Below, piece by piece: positions 1 to 10,300 of a stretch of 35,694 nt of DNA (positions within the stretch are counted from its first letter, which is position 1; every line of letters starts with the position of its first letter). The notes beneath the pieces are model-generated. The model did no database searches and had not been told where the DNA came from. It worked only from the letters and a program-made list of their open reading frames with translations. The position numbers were made by a program, and so were the translations under genes. Source of the stretch: Tieghemiomyces parasiticus (Eukaryota > Kickxellomycota > Dimargaritomycetes > Dimargaritales > Dimargaritaceae); contig JANBPT010000447.1 in the NCBI GenBank assembly GCA_027575765.1, positions 1 through 35,694 on the forward strand, in the 5' to 3' direction.

Positions 1-870
1 AAACCTGTCGTTCTGATCGATATCCCCGGCAATCCGCGCCTGCGACCGCAGTTTACCGAGGAACTGGATGCCGCCCGTGGAATCATTTTCATCCTAGATA
101 GCGCAGTTCTAGGCCGGAACCTTCAGCAGGTAGCCATGTAAGTTTGCGATTAAGGGGCCTCATTTGAACGGCCTGACTGAATGGGCCTTTGCTCCAGTGA
201 CTTGCCCTTCGGCGACCGTGGTACTTACCTTCCTGTGTGTCTATTCCATCTATGATTGTCATTGGGGGGGGTTTCACTACGCCTTGCGCGACGTCCTGAA
301 CTTAGGTATCTATATGACATTTTGGCCAACCCTGTGGTGGCCTCTAAGGAGTTGCCCATCACCGTGCTATGTAATAAGGCTGACCTTATGACGGCTGTCC
401 CGCCGGCCAAGGTGCAGGACATGCTAGCTTCAGAAATGTAAGTCAACACCCTACCTACACACCGATGGTTTGACAGTCCGTCGTAAACCCAATTTAATCT
501 GGCCAGGCCCTCGGCAGGTAAAGGCTTGAATAACTACTTGTGACCATTACTGGTATCTACCCGTAAAATTCCAGACCCCTCCTCCATTACGAGATTAACG
601 GGTTCTTTTTGTGCGTTATCGATGGACCATTTACCCGCTCTCCTTCCTCCCTCCGTATCGACACTGGATAGAACCCGCCTCCGAACCACGCGTAGTGCTG
701 CTCTAGATCTCCACGAGGGAGATGATAATGCCGCAAGCGATTTTTTGGGGTTCGAGGATCAGCCCTTCAAGTTTGATCATCTACCCAACGAAGTCACCTT
801 CGAAAAGTATTCGGTGGTCTCCGAAGACGGCGACAGGGTGCTGGGGTGGGTAGAGGACCTCATGGCCTAG
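1..870 (+). CDS. SRP102: Signal recognition particle receptor subunit beta (SRP102/SRPRB-like), 5' partial
   Basis: Small Ras-like GTPase of the SRP receptor, which anchors the alpha subunit at the ER membrane and helps dock ribosome-nascent chain complexes. The window starts inside the gene, so the N-terminal membrane anchor and P-loop are missing. Exons are 1-137, 306-437 and 672-870; introns 138-305 and 438-671 both begin GTAAGT and end TAG. The spliced frame is open for 155 residues from base 1 to the TAG at 868-870. Visible GTPase motifs are a G3-type DIPGNPR near the start, a hydrophobic strand ending FILDSA, and a G4 motif CNKAD in exon 2. Exon 3 begins with TRLRTTRSAA, which matches the family's conserved TLRxTRSAA segment, and the C-terminus keeps the family's F-x-x-LP and VxF pattern. 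Splice choices are supported because the joined protein follows the family without gaps. Family assignment is firm; the symbol is by analogy with yeast. Confidence 0.9.
138..305 (+). other. Intron 1 of the SRP receptor beta gene
   Basis: A 168-nt intron with donor GTAAGT and acceptor ACTTAG. The joined codon (AT from exon 1, G from exon 2) is Met, and the protein then continues into YLYDIL. The intron carries an 8-G run at 264-271. Confidence 0.85.
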
Positions 871-1698
871 TGCAATTGTGGAAAAAAAGTAGAAAGTACA
901 GCTGGAGTAAGTGTTCATTAAATCATAATCCATATACCAGAACAGTGGTAAATGTATCGTTTGCTGGTGGTGATTTTCTGGATTGAATTCGATGAACCGA
1001 AGACACAATCGGTATTACCGAACCCCGGCTATCTTATGCAATCAGCCCGCGTCGATGCTGGCCGCCTGCGGCCGTTATCAATTCATCGGTGGGGATCCCC
1101 CTTCCCTGCTCGCCTCTCTGTCCCTGGAGATGTGCCAGATATTAAGGATAAGGGTATGGAAGTCACTCGGTATCGCCATCACCCGTGATTGCCAAATGGG
1201 CTTGTAGCAATACGACCCAGAGGAGAGGAAGGCTACACTTAACCCACAAGTAGCAATGTTAAGGGGCAGACCACAGGTGACTGCTTTTTTTTTTTTTTTT
1301 TGAAACAGTTGACCCCACAGACCCCACCCCACCCACTCTACCTTCAATTAGCCACATTGGTATCCGTGGTACCAGTTTCCCATCCCAATGCCTTCAGCAC
1401 CCCCATGATACCCCAGTTTCACAAGCCTAAGACGACCACTATGTGTTATCGAGCCTCAGACTCTCTGCCCCCTTCCACCCACTTTCACTTCTAGCCACTG
1501 CAAAACCTCACCCGCTCCCTCATTCCCAACCGACGCTTGCCTTATTAGCCTACATGAACCCTGACCTCGCCCCTATCGACCCGTAGCAGTTTCCTGTGTT
1601 GAGGAGCGACCAGCTCATTCCTATTTAACCTCAGCCAGCGCTCTTGCCCTCCACTACCCTCCTATCGCTCTTACCTACCCACCCACCACCCGAACCAA
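871..1698. other. Intergenic: SRP receptor beta 3' flank and ureidoglycolate lyase 5' flank
   Basis: No gene seen. It holds a 17-T run at 1285-1301, one GATAAG at 1147-1152 (a possible nitrogen-control GATA site about 550 bp upstream of the lyase), and a pyrimidine-rich leader from about 1300 to 1698 typical of the promoters in this window. No clear TATA box was seen. Confidence 0.6.
1285..1301 (+). repeat. Poly-T tract (17 T)
   Basis: Uninterrupted run of 17 T, the longest A/T homopolymer noticed in the window. It may be a nucleosome-excluding element of the downstream promoter, or partly an assembly artefact. Confidence 0.9.
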
Positions 1699-2938
1699 GT
1701 GAAAATGACCAGCACAGTGACTGCTGAGCCTCTGACGACGGCCGCTTACTACCCATATGGTGACGTACTTGACTTGGACGCCTTAATGGCCATGCCCACC
1801 CGGACTGCCCCGACGTTCACCGCAAACACCAGCGCCCCCCTGGTTATCAAAGCAAACCAGGGTACGGCCATACGGGTCGTCCATATTGCCGAGCTACTGA
1901 ACCTCCGACCGGACCTAAGGGCAGCTAACATCGCCATTAACCCGGACGACAAAGGCAACAGTGCTCCTCAGCCTCACACCACCACCACCCCTACGACTGT
2001 GACAACGCCGGCCCAGCCCAATCTGAGTTTCTTCCGGTGCGCCCCGCGGTCCGCCCGGCCGTTCCCCGCCGAACTTCTCGAACGTCACCCCTATAGCACT
2101 CAAGTGTTTATCCCGGTATACCGGGCTGCTGATCGGTTGGTTGCGGACGGCGCCGACCGAGTACTCGCCGGAACAGTCAATAGACAGTGCGCTTATCGTT
2201 ACCTGGTGGTTGTAGCCCTCAACGGGAAAGGTAGGATTCCCCAAGTAGTGTAGTGAGTGAGGGGGGGGGCACAAAATCCAGCGTATATGTAGAAGACAGC
2301 AACAGCTGTACACGGGGGGGGGAGTGAGGGAAAGTATAACGTATAAACGCTTACCCGGGCTCTGCAGCTCTCACGGCACGGACCGGATTATGCATTACAA
2401 AACACGAGGGAGTCGATTCCTCCAGCTGTGCGATTTATCATTACTCTGCCCTAAATTGGCCACCTCTTCCTTAACTCATCACCCCTCCCGACCGTGATAC
2501 CCTAGACGACCGTCCCGATGTGTCAACCCTCCGCGCTTTCGTGGCGCACCGCTGGCAGGGCGTCAGCTACCGACCGGGTGTGTGGCACCACCCTATGATC
2601 GTACTGGAGCAAGTAAGTGAAAGGGGGTGGGTCTTAAAAAGAATGGTGGAACTTCGGCCCGACTTGGGGTTAGCCGAATTCGTTGTAGACCGAATATCTG
2701 GAGCCATTGAACCGCTGCGATCGTCTGTGTAGACCTTTACCACCACCAATACTTACGCAATAACCACGGACATATCTACTCTACGTGCCCCGTGTTTGTC
2801 TAGGAAACGGACTTCATCACGCTGATATGGGAGAATGGCGCCGCAGGCGAGGACTGCCAGGTGGAGCATCTAGCCGCCCCTGTCCTCATCCGCATCCTAG
2901 AGTCGGGTGAGCAACAACCTATGAGACCCAAGTTGTAG
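1699..2938 (+). CDS. DAL3: Ureidoglycolate lyase (allantoin degradation)
   Basis: Cleaves ureidoglycolate to glyoxylate and urea, the last step of allantoate use in purine nitrogen salvage. Exons are 1699-2230, 2506-2612 and 2804-2938, giving 257 residues; introns are 275 and 191 nt with donors GTAGGA and GTAAGT. The AllA/DAL3 fold signatures are [10 protein letters not shown] (H130 onward), RYLVVVA (about 167-173), STLRAFVA (184-191), [12 protein letters not shown] (196-207) and the C-terminal GEDCQVE. The joins are well supported because each signature lies on a different side of an intron and the frames match. It is longer than the roughly 195-residue yeast enzyme owing to a Thr/Pro-rich insert (about 83-108) and a second insert around 141-166. 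Translation could also begin at M3. The last exon may contain a further short intron at a GTGAG (2907), but reading through to TAG at 2936-2938 is simplest. It is the only allantoin-pathway gene here. Confidence 0.9.
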
Positions 2939-5180
2939 CAGAACTTCCGTGATAAACGGCCTGAGCACCACGGTGGGCTGGTGTGTACACCCCTACATTT
3001 TTGTATATTATGCGACCTGTGAATAAATACTTTAACCTGACGGCGCTTTGTGACGGAACAACACCTGGTTGAATCTTGGGGAGCAGGAAACCGTGGTGCT
3101 AAGACTGCACTCTTCCACAGTTGTATAATCACCCTCAGCGCATCCCAAAAAAATATTACCCCAGGTGAAGGCCTCGAGGGAAACACCGGTCACCCAAGTT
3201 TCAGACACGGCCACTTCGGTTTTAAATCTGGCTGATATTGCCATCGGCTGGCGAACTAGGTGGGGGAGGTGCCAGGGGAAAGTAGCCAACAGTTAATACG
3301 TCGTGGCCATCCTTCCCACCACCTCAGTATGTCGCCATCTGACCGCAGCATGTCGCTTTTAGTACCTGATGTGTTCAGTCCCCCCCCCTCTACACCCGTT
3401 ATTTTTGCTAGTCACGTCATCTACTTTCACTGGCTTGAACCGCAACTGTCCGCGTCACCCCGTCTGCGGAATGCCTGAGGAGAGGAGAGCAGCACGGAGA
3501 GTGAAAGAATGATTCGACCTGGGCAGGGGTTTAAGTCGATCATTGTACCTACCAACATTCCTCCACGTTTGACAATCAAAGGCAGATACAGGTCGCCTGG
3601 TACATGGTGCAACGCCGGCTGACAATAGCGTGCTCCTTTCGGTGGGCTGGTAACACTTACCCGAGCGACTGACATATGCCCTTAGCAGACTTTTCGCCAA
3701 TCACTGCAGGTCTCTTCAGGATCCTGCCGTCTATACCAATCAATCAGACCCACGCCTAGCCTGCTTAGTGATAGCGGCCTTGGAGCTTGGCCGCCTACTC
3801 CCACCCTCCTTTCCCCATCACTAAAGTCAATTTCTAATTTTCACATGCCAGACAATCACCCCTCAGAAATAATGATAATTGATAAAAAGGAACTAGGAAA
3901 CGATTACTTGCATCTAAAAAAATCACCTTAAGCCTTGCCCGCTAATAGGCCCACCGGCCACGGAGAACGGCGCTCATCGGGTGATCCTCTATTCCTTGGA
4001 CCGTTTAATTCGGCCCACTCTTTGACTAGACCATTCCCCTTCCAACCATAGCCACCACGACCGGGACAGGTAGCCAGACTGCCCTCCGCCAATTCCGCAG
4101 TACATTGCGTGATCCTGTCTGGCCTCGGATGGCCCCGGGACACTGCCCCAGTCTTCCTTGGAACCTTGCCGCTGATGGGCTAGAGTAAAATAGGGCACGC
4201 GGCCGGCCTGCTGCAGGGGTAAAGGCCCCCCCATTTCTTCCTGACACCCCATTTCTACTGACCTCCTCCCCCCTGCGCTAGCAACGTTGTCATTTAGGCC
4301 ATGCCCCTCCTTCCAATGAACATGGATAACACGCACATACATGTCTATGTGTGAAAAGGCAAAGTCGTCCGATAGGGATGGTTGCAATATAACTGCATAG
4401 AGACGCATATGATGCTCTATCGCCCACGCTCATCTGCATCGATACTCCAGATAAGTGCATTCCAATTCAACTGACATTTTCGCCCCGCAACGTAGCCTGG
4501 GGTGGTCCGGCCGACGGGATGTCGATTAGGATAAGGGCAGTCAACATCGCGGTGGTCGTCATTGCGATAACTGCTAGGCGGCCCGGGCTACACCAAGGTG
4601 CTCAATTGCTAAAGGATGTCGTTATGTAGTCAACAGTACGTTGTGCTATCTGGCCGGACATGGGCGCTAATCGTGATGGTGCCGGTCGGGGGTCAATCGG
4701 CCGTAGTGGTGGCGGAGGAATCCCCGATAAAGCCTTGTTAAAAAAGGAAAAAGAAAACTCAGCAGGTAGCGGGCGGGACCTGCAAACGGCGACAGATAAG
4801 CCGGACGCCACTTATCAGGCCATCGATTGCGGTTGCACAATGACCTAGCCACGTCCACGTTCGCACTCGGTCAAGCTCAGGGGAGTGGACGTCAGTGAGC
4901 GCGGTACAGGGCAAGCGCGGGGGGGGGAAGGTAGGTACATCAGGCGCAAACGGCCTAAGCATATTTTTCCCCTCCCATACCGTCTCGACACACTGATCTG
5001 ACGATAACCCGTGCCCCGTCTGATACCCGAACGGTGGCGACAAGACAGATAAGGGGGATTGGCTGACGAAAAATCAATTTGTGGAACCACGGATGTGAGG
5101 CTTACAGGCAGAATCAAGGCAAAATAATAATAATCATAGGAAAACTGAAGCCGACGATGATAGTATCCACTTTTTCCCCT
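2939..5180. other. Gene-free stretch, part 1
   Basis: No ORF here has a recognisable domain; the longest (3989-4408, minus, 139 residues) has no family features. It contains a 9-C run at 3380-3388, a 9-G run at 4919-4927, a GC-rich hairpin around 3774-3794 (GCGGCC...GGCCGC) and many GATAA/TTATC words, such as 4449, 4530, 4564, 4797 and 5046. Confidence 0.55.
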
Positions 5181-8090
5181 CGTCTATAGACTAGGCGCGC
5201 CATCCAAAGGCAAGAGAAGCGGAAGGGGGGAGAGATGCGGGCGAAGGGCAGAGAGGCGCACGAAAGCCACTTATAGGCCAATCGCTAAGCAGCGATGTTG
5301 AGCGATAGGAGGGTGAGGTAGGACAAGGCCCGTCGGAAAAAATGGTGGGGACCCACCAGTAGGAAAGATAACGAGTGAATGGAGCGGGAGGGTGAGGCGT
5401 CGGGGAGTTGGTGACGCTTGGCGGTGTTACCATATCCATTGGCTACCGAAGGCCCTTATTTGTGGTTGCCTTTATTGGGCAAATTCAATATCGCAAGCCC
5501 ATCGGGGGGGGGTGTCGACGCAGATCCACCCCTCCCTTCACTCTAACTATGGGGGAGGAGGGCGGAAAGGCGAAGGGGTAAGAAAGGGGCGTTAAATGTG
5601 AATTGGGAAAAAAGGGGTGAAAGTATGACTTTAATGAGTTGGGGGAAACGAACAATGCTTGTAGAGGGAAGGAGAAGGGGGCGGCGAAGTGCCTCCAGGC
5701 CCTAACCAAGAGGCATGGTTGAAAACCCGACTGACTAGAGTATTGTTTCTCATCCATCTAGCCTGACTGCTCGAATAGGGGGGCATTTTAGCAATTACTC
5801 ATCCTCATCAACTCTGATGCGTATCGGCCAAGTGCTAACGGAAATATGCACCAACCCCCTATTGCCCTGCCACCAAGACCAACCTCGAACCAAGACGCCA
5901 GGGGAGGGTACAGAAAGAGATCACCGGGCAGACGTCGACCGGCCCGAGTTTGCCACCCCCTCCAAATTATCATTTACACCTCTCTGACGACGCCTCAAAC
6001 GGTGGCTAAAGGACGTGTGTAACCAGAGATGATCAGCAGATGATGGCTTGATAAGGGAAGCTCTCGGGGCACCTCTTTGTTCCCCCACCCACCCACCCCA
6101 ACACTTTAACATTAAGCGGGTCCGTTGGGCCGGCATGTCCGCATTTGGCAGGCCGGCAACCGCCGCTAGAATTGGACTAACCTAACCAGGGAGGTATGGT
6201 ATTTACGGTCCGATGCTGCACCTTGGCCGCTTGACGCCTGCGTGGCTGATGCGCCGTCAGAGTAGGTAAGCCACCAGTGCCCAACAACCTACCCTATTGC
6301 CCTATACTAATGCACACCACCGGGCGATAACATCAAGAAGCTCATTATCGGGTACTTGTTCTGCCTCGGTGGCTCTGCTCCTCATTTGGCAAGCCAGTTG
6401 GTCAGAACAGCCAACAACTCCCCCGTCATCTCGCTTGCCGGCGATATCCGGTTTTCTATCCTGTCGATCACCCCTCCCCACCGACCCACCCACACGTACA
6501 CACACACACAGACATAAGGGTTTACCTTAACGGACATGGCTTGCAACACGCCTGTTTCAGCCTCCTTGGCTCAGACGGCCGTATTAAGAAGTCCAAGTTG
6601 AGAAGCTGGAGTAAGCAGGTGGGGTGGAAGGTGCGTGCGGGGATGGCCGGAGGGACTGGTTGAGAGGACCGATGGATGATCAACTGGACCCTATACGTAG
6701 AAATCCGGTAGAGTGGTGGGATTGGCAAACCCAGGCCGGCCGAGGCAAGGGCACGTCGGAGACGAAAGGGGTGGCGATTAGAGAGGCCCATGGTCGGCCT
6801 CATACCCACTCCAGTTATCGTTTGCCGATATGTCTACAATCTGACCCATGACGCATTATCTCAACCCCAACAGGAGCCCTTTCGCCCTACTAAATTCACC
6901 GTTACCATATTTGGGTGTCGTACTCAAAGTGAATCCCCCCACCCAGCCAAAAGAAATGAACCGGGCCAACTCTATAAACGGCTGACTGCCTTTTCTTTTT
7001 GTTTTACCAGGGGTTCCGGTGTGATCCAACTCAAGCGCTCCCTTACTACAGGCAGCCTCCGTCTATCGCACCCAACCCCCCCCACCTCTTCCCTTTTATT
7101 TTTTTTAAAACAAAACATACTATAGCTATCGGGCACTACGGCCATGAATAAGGTGTGTGGCTCACCAATGCGCCCGTACTCAACTTCCATGGGAACGTGT
7201 TGTGCTGCATTCAACAACCACTTGCTTCCTCCACTTTCTCCTCTCCCGACCTACCGGGCATGGCCATTGGCTTCTAAGGCCTATCGGCAAAGCGATGGAG
7301 ATGGGGCACTTGCGACAAGCTGGGTGGTACACATACATCAGTCACTGGTTCACCTGATAACCAGATGAAACGCGGCCTGGCCTGGGCCCGACCAAGTGAT
7401 GGCCAGGCATGTGGCGACTGAGAGGGGAGGATGAAGTAGACGAGGGCGACGCGCCGTAAAGTTTCATCACTGGAGTTTGAGCACACTTCCTCTATATCGA
7501 GCTTGAAAAGTGCAGCCGTCAGTTAGGAAGTGCTCGGAGTTCTTATAGGGTCTATCAATGTCTTTGTTGCAGGGGTACACTTGGTTACGACAGCCAGCTC
7601 TGAGAGACGGATCCAAGGTGCCAACTCCAGCCGAGCTTTGGCTTTAATTCGGCTGAGGCGTTGTACTCGGTAGGGAGATTAATGACAAAGGTACCCCAAC
7701 GGGCGGCGACACGTGGACTCGTATATAGGTGTAAAGGGGGGGAAGGCAGGCCGGCCCTCTTAGCTAAGCCACGGTCGAGGGGGGGGGCAAGCCACCAGTA
7801 CTCGCCGATAAGATGGAGAGCCGACGCGGGCAGAGGAGGAGGAGGGAGGGAGAGGCGGCGGTGGCGGAAGAGGGTTGGTCCAGGAAGGGAACTTTGCGGG
7901 GCCAGAATCCCTTCTTTTCCTGTAGTCATGAAATGACGACCTAAAGTTGGAGTCTACGTTTATAAACGAGCCGAGTATTCACGGCTAACTGATGGACAAC
8001 ATAGGACCAGTCGGATGGGTCGATGGTGGTCACAAATGAGTGTACGACGCAACGACCTCCCCAGTCTGGTATTACCGCTGTGAACACAGT
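5181..8090. other. Gene-free stretch, part 2, with purine-rich segments
   Basis: No supportable gene. Strand-asymmetric purine tracts occur at about 5210-5260, 5540-5690 and 7800-7890 on the plus strand. A short CA repeat lies at about 6497-6510. G/C runs of 8-9 are at 5504-5512 (G), 7076-7083 (C) and 7779-7787 (G). The small ORFs present look random in composition. Confidence 0.5.
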
Positions 8091-8107
8091 CTTCTCCTTA
8101 CCTCCCG

Positions 8108-8126
8108 CCCCCTCCCCTCCCCTCCC
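8108..8126 (-). other. Candidate G-quadruplex (minus strand)
   Basis: The plus strand reads C5-T-C4-T-C4-T-C3, so the minus strand has four G-runs of at least three separated by single A residues. Single-base loops are known to favour very stable parallel quadruplexes. It sits in a longer pyrimidine tract (about 8092-8150) far from any recognised gene. Confidence 0.8.
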
Positions 8127-8534
8127 TCTTCTCCGCCCTTACTCTGGCAGCAGTCGCTAACAGATGACTCCAATTTACCGACTTTATTAGTCAACGTTTG
8201 TCAACCAACCTAATCGGATTTATCGATCCAGGCAAACCATGCTACGCCTAACGTCCGGGTCAGCAGTTATGGGGGGGGGAACAGAATGAGTGTTGGCGAC
8301 ATTGGCGCCTTCCAGAAACTCGCCCCTACGTTCGTTAGGGCCACCACTCGTCATTTTATTTTACATATGCAGGCCTCTCGCCCCCCCGCCCCTCTTTTCT
8401 CCCTCCCTTTCTGCCTCGTTCTCTTTAATAAAAATCGATTTCGGGTAACACCAATGATGTCAGCCACCTAGATCTTAGATGCTTAGTGGCGGTGGCCGAG
8501 GATTTTAATGCGGGGAGAAAGCGAAGGGTGGGGT

Positions 8535-8545
8535 GGGGGGGGGGG
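8535..8545 (+). repeat. Poly-G tract (11 G)
   Basis: One of the two longest G/C homopolymers in the window, embedded in a wider GGGTGGGGTG context, so local quadruplex formation is plausible. Length may be unreliable in an assembly. Confidence 0.85.
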
Positions 8546-9824
8546 TTATATTGGCCACCATCAAAGAGGTTTCAGCGGTCTAGCCACCGAAGACTCCCGG
8601 AAACCCGCATTCTGACGCCAGAGCCTGACGGTGCGGCAGCGTTTGCCAAAGGAGGGTGGGAATACGTATGCGAGCGTAAGGGAAAATTGGCAGGGTAGTG
8701 ATAGCAGTGAAAGCGGCGGATAATAGATAGGTGAGTAGATATATATATATCGATTTTACCAGGCTTGATTTTGATGGTCTAATGACTGGCGGTTGGTACA
8801 ATCCAAAACACAAAGGTATCATTTAATATCCGTTGGGCCACGTACCGAAATTACGGAGGTCGAACGGGTCTTCACCCGACATCTCCTCTGATACCGTTTC
8901 ATCGTATCGGGCAAGTTTTTGAGGTCCGTAGTATGTCAGGCCGACATTATGCTATTGAAGCTACTTCTATCGGATCAATCTAGGCATGACGCATGAAAAT
9001 TAAAAAGATACAGCCGAGTCGGAGCTTATCAGTGCTGACTGTGGGCATTGAGACACATCGATCTGGCACTATTGGGTACCGATTATCTGGCCCTGCCCTT
9101 CGCCCTGCTTATCACCGAGCGCGGCCCACGTTCGCGTGCTGTAATTGATTCGGTTGGGTAGCACAAGCGCGCCTGATAAGACAGCCGATAATCCGACCAG
9201 CGTCGGGTAGACAGGTGGAAGTGCGTGCCGGTTACGGTCATGAATCAATAGGCAGGTTAGTTGGCTGGTTACACTGATCCTACAGCCGTTAGGATCTCTA
9301 AAATAAGGCGAAGAAAAAAAGAGGGAGGGTGGACGACCAGGAGTTTTAGGGGGGGGTGCTTTTCGTCACCAGAGGGAGGGAGCAGGTATAGAGGGGGCGA
9401 TACAAGATGGGGAAGGGGTTGAAATGGCTAGGCATTAAGGGAGGGGGGACGTTAACCAGGTTCTTTCCAGGCTCTCAGGGTGACCAAGAGGGCACTAACA
9501 GCCGAGTCTACCCGAGATTCGGCTAACTCACTTTTGGAGCATACCTATCCGAAGCTCAGAAAATAGCTTCATCTCTTGCGGTATTGGACATAAGAGGGGG
9601 AGTGGAGAGCTAAAGTATTGTTTGCGTCCTCTCAGCCCCTCTCGACCTCGTTCTGATGCCAAGTGGGTCTTGATGACAAGGTGATTACCCACCCGGCCAC
9701 TCTGACGAAGCTAACTGCGGCAGGAAGGGGGAGGGAATCTCAGACGCCCCGGACACTGTCGGATTGGACAAGTCAGCTGTATTTCTAATTACGCCATGCT
9801 AGTTTAAATCCTGTCGTCCAGATT

Positions 9825-10178
9825 ATCAGATAACCCGGGTTAGACTACCCCTCTCACACACCCTGCGACCAGGTCTCCCATTTGAAGCACTCGTCCCTGT
9901 CGTTGACGGCATCAGATAACTCTGGTCCTCGCCTTCTCATTTGATAATGGTAAAAAGCGGCCCGACTGCGGCTTCGTTTACCACGCCTGTACAGCATCAG
10001 CTTACCCGCGTTTCCCGGTCGATTCCTCCGTTTTCCTACGAACCCGTTATATTTAAGGGAGCGGTGTTCGTAACCGGCCATTAAAAGCATCAGATAACTT
10101 TGCCCGGTGCTTCCCATTCGCCAGTGACAATGGGGAGGGGGCCGGTCGTTCCCGCGCCTGAACGGCGCATCAGATAAC
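9825..10178 (+). repeat. Quasi-tandem group of five ATCAGATAAC motifs, about 86 bp apart
   Basis: ATCAGATAAC occurs at 9825-9834, 9911-9920, 10089-10098 and 10169-10178, with a variant ATCAGCTTAC at 9996-10005. Start-to-start spacings are 86, 85, 93 and 80. The last four copies are preceded by GC, and two intervals share further similarity just upstream of the motif (CGCCTGTACAGC and CGCCTGAACGGCGC). This suggests a very diverged tandem repeat with a conserved core, or phased GATA-factor sites (AGATAA). The first copy is a near-palindrome, TTATCAGATAA. A 148-residue minus-strand frame crosses the group but has no family features. Confidence 0.65.
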
Positions 10179-10300
10179 TCGGGTGGCCAATGGGCGACAT
10201 GGCTATCAGCTGCCAACGGTATGAAGTCCATGCCACAGTCGCTGGGTAAGTACGAGAGAGGGTAGTGTGTCTGGCCAGCAGAAGGCCGCGTCAGAAGCAA

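Larger units (their letters stand above)
8091..9760. other. Gene-free stretch, part 3
   Basis: No supportable gene. It includes the pyrimidine/quadruplex tract, a 9-G run at 8271-8279, the 11-G run at 8535-8545, an (AT)6 at 8739-8750, an 8-G run at 9349-9356, and an imperfect hairpin AGCCGA...TCGGCT near 9502-9526. Between 8823 and 9853 even random ORFs of 60 residues are absent. Confidence 0.5.

Noticed and set aside
7125..7160. CACTACGGCCAT, similar to the start of some fungal 5S rRNA genes
   Set aside because: The following 100 bases do not match 5S rRNA or fold into its arms.
9854..10300. 148-residue minus-strand frame across the phased GATA motifs
   Set aside because: The repeated words ELSDA and YLMLL come from the repeated DNA motif in different frames, so the repeat is at DNA level; no family or start context was seen.
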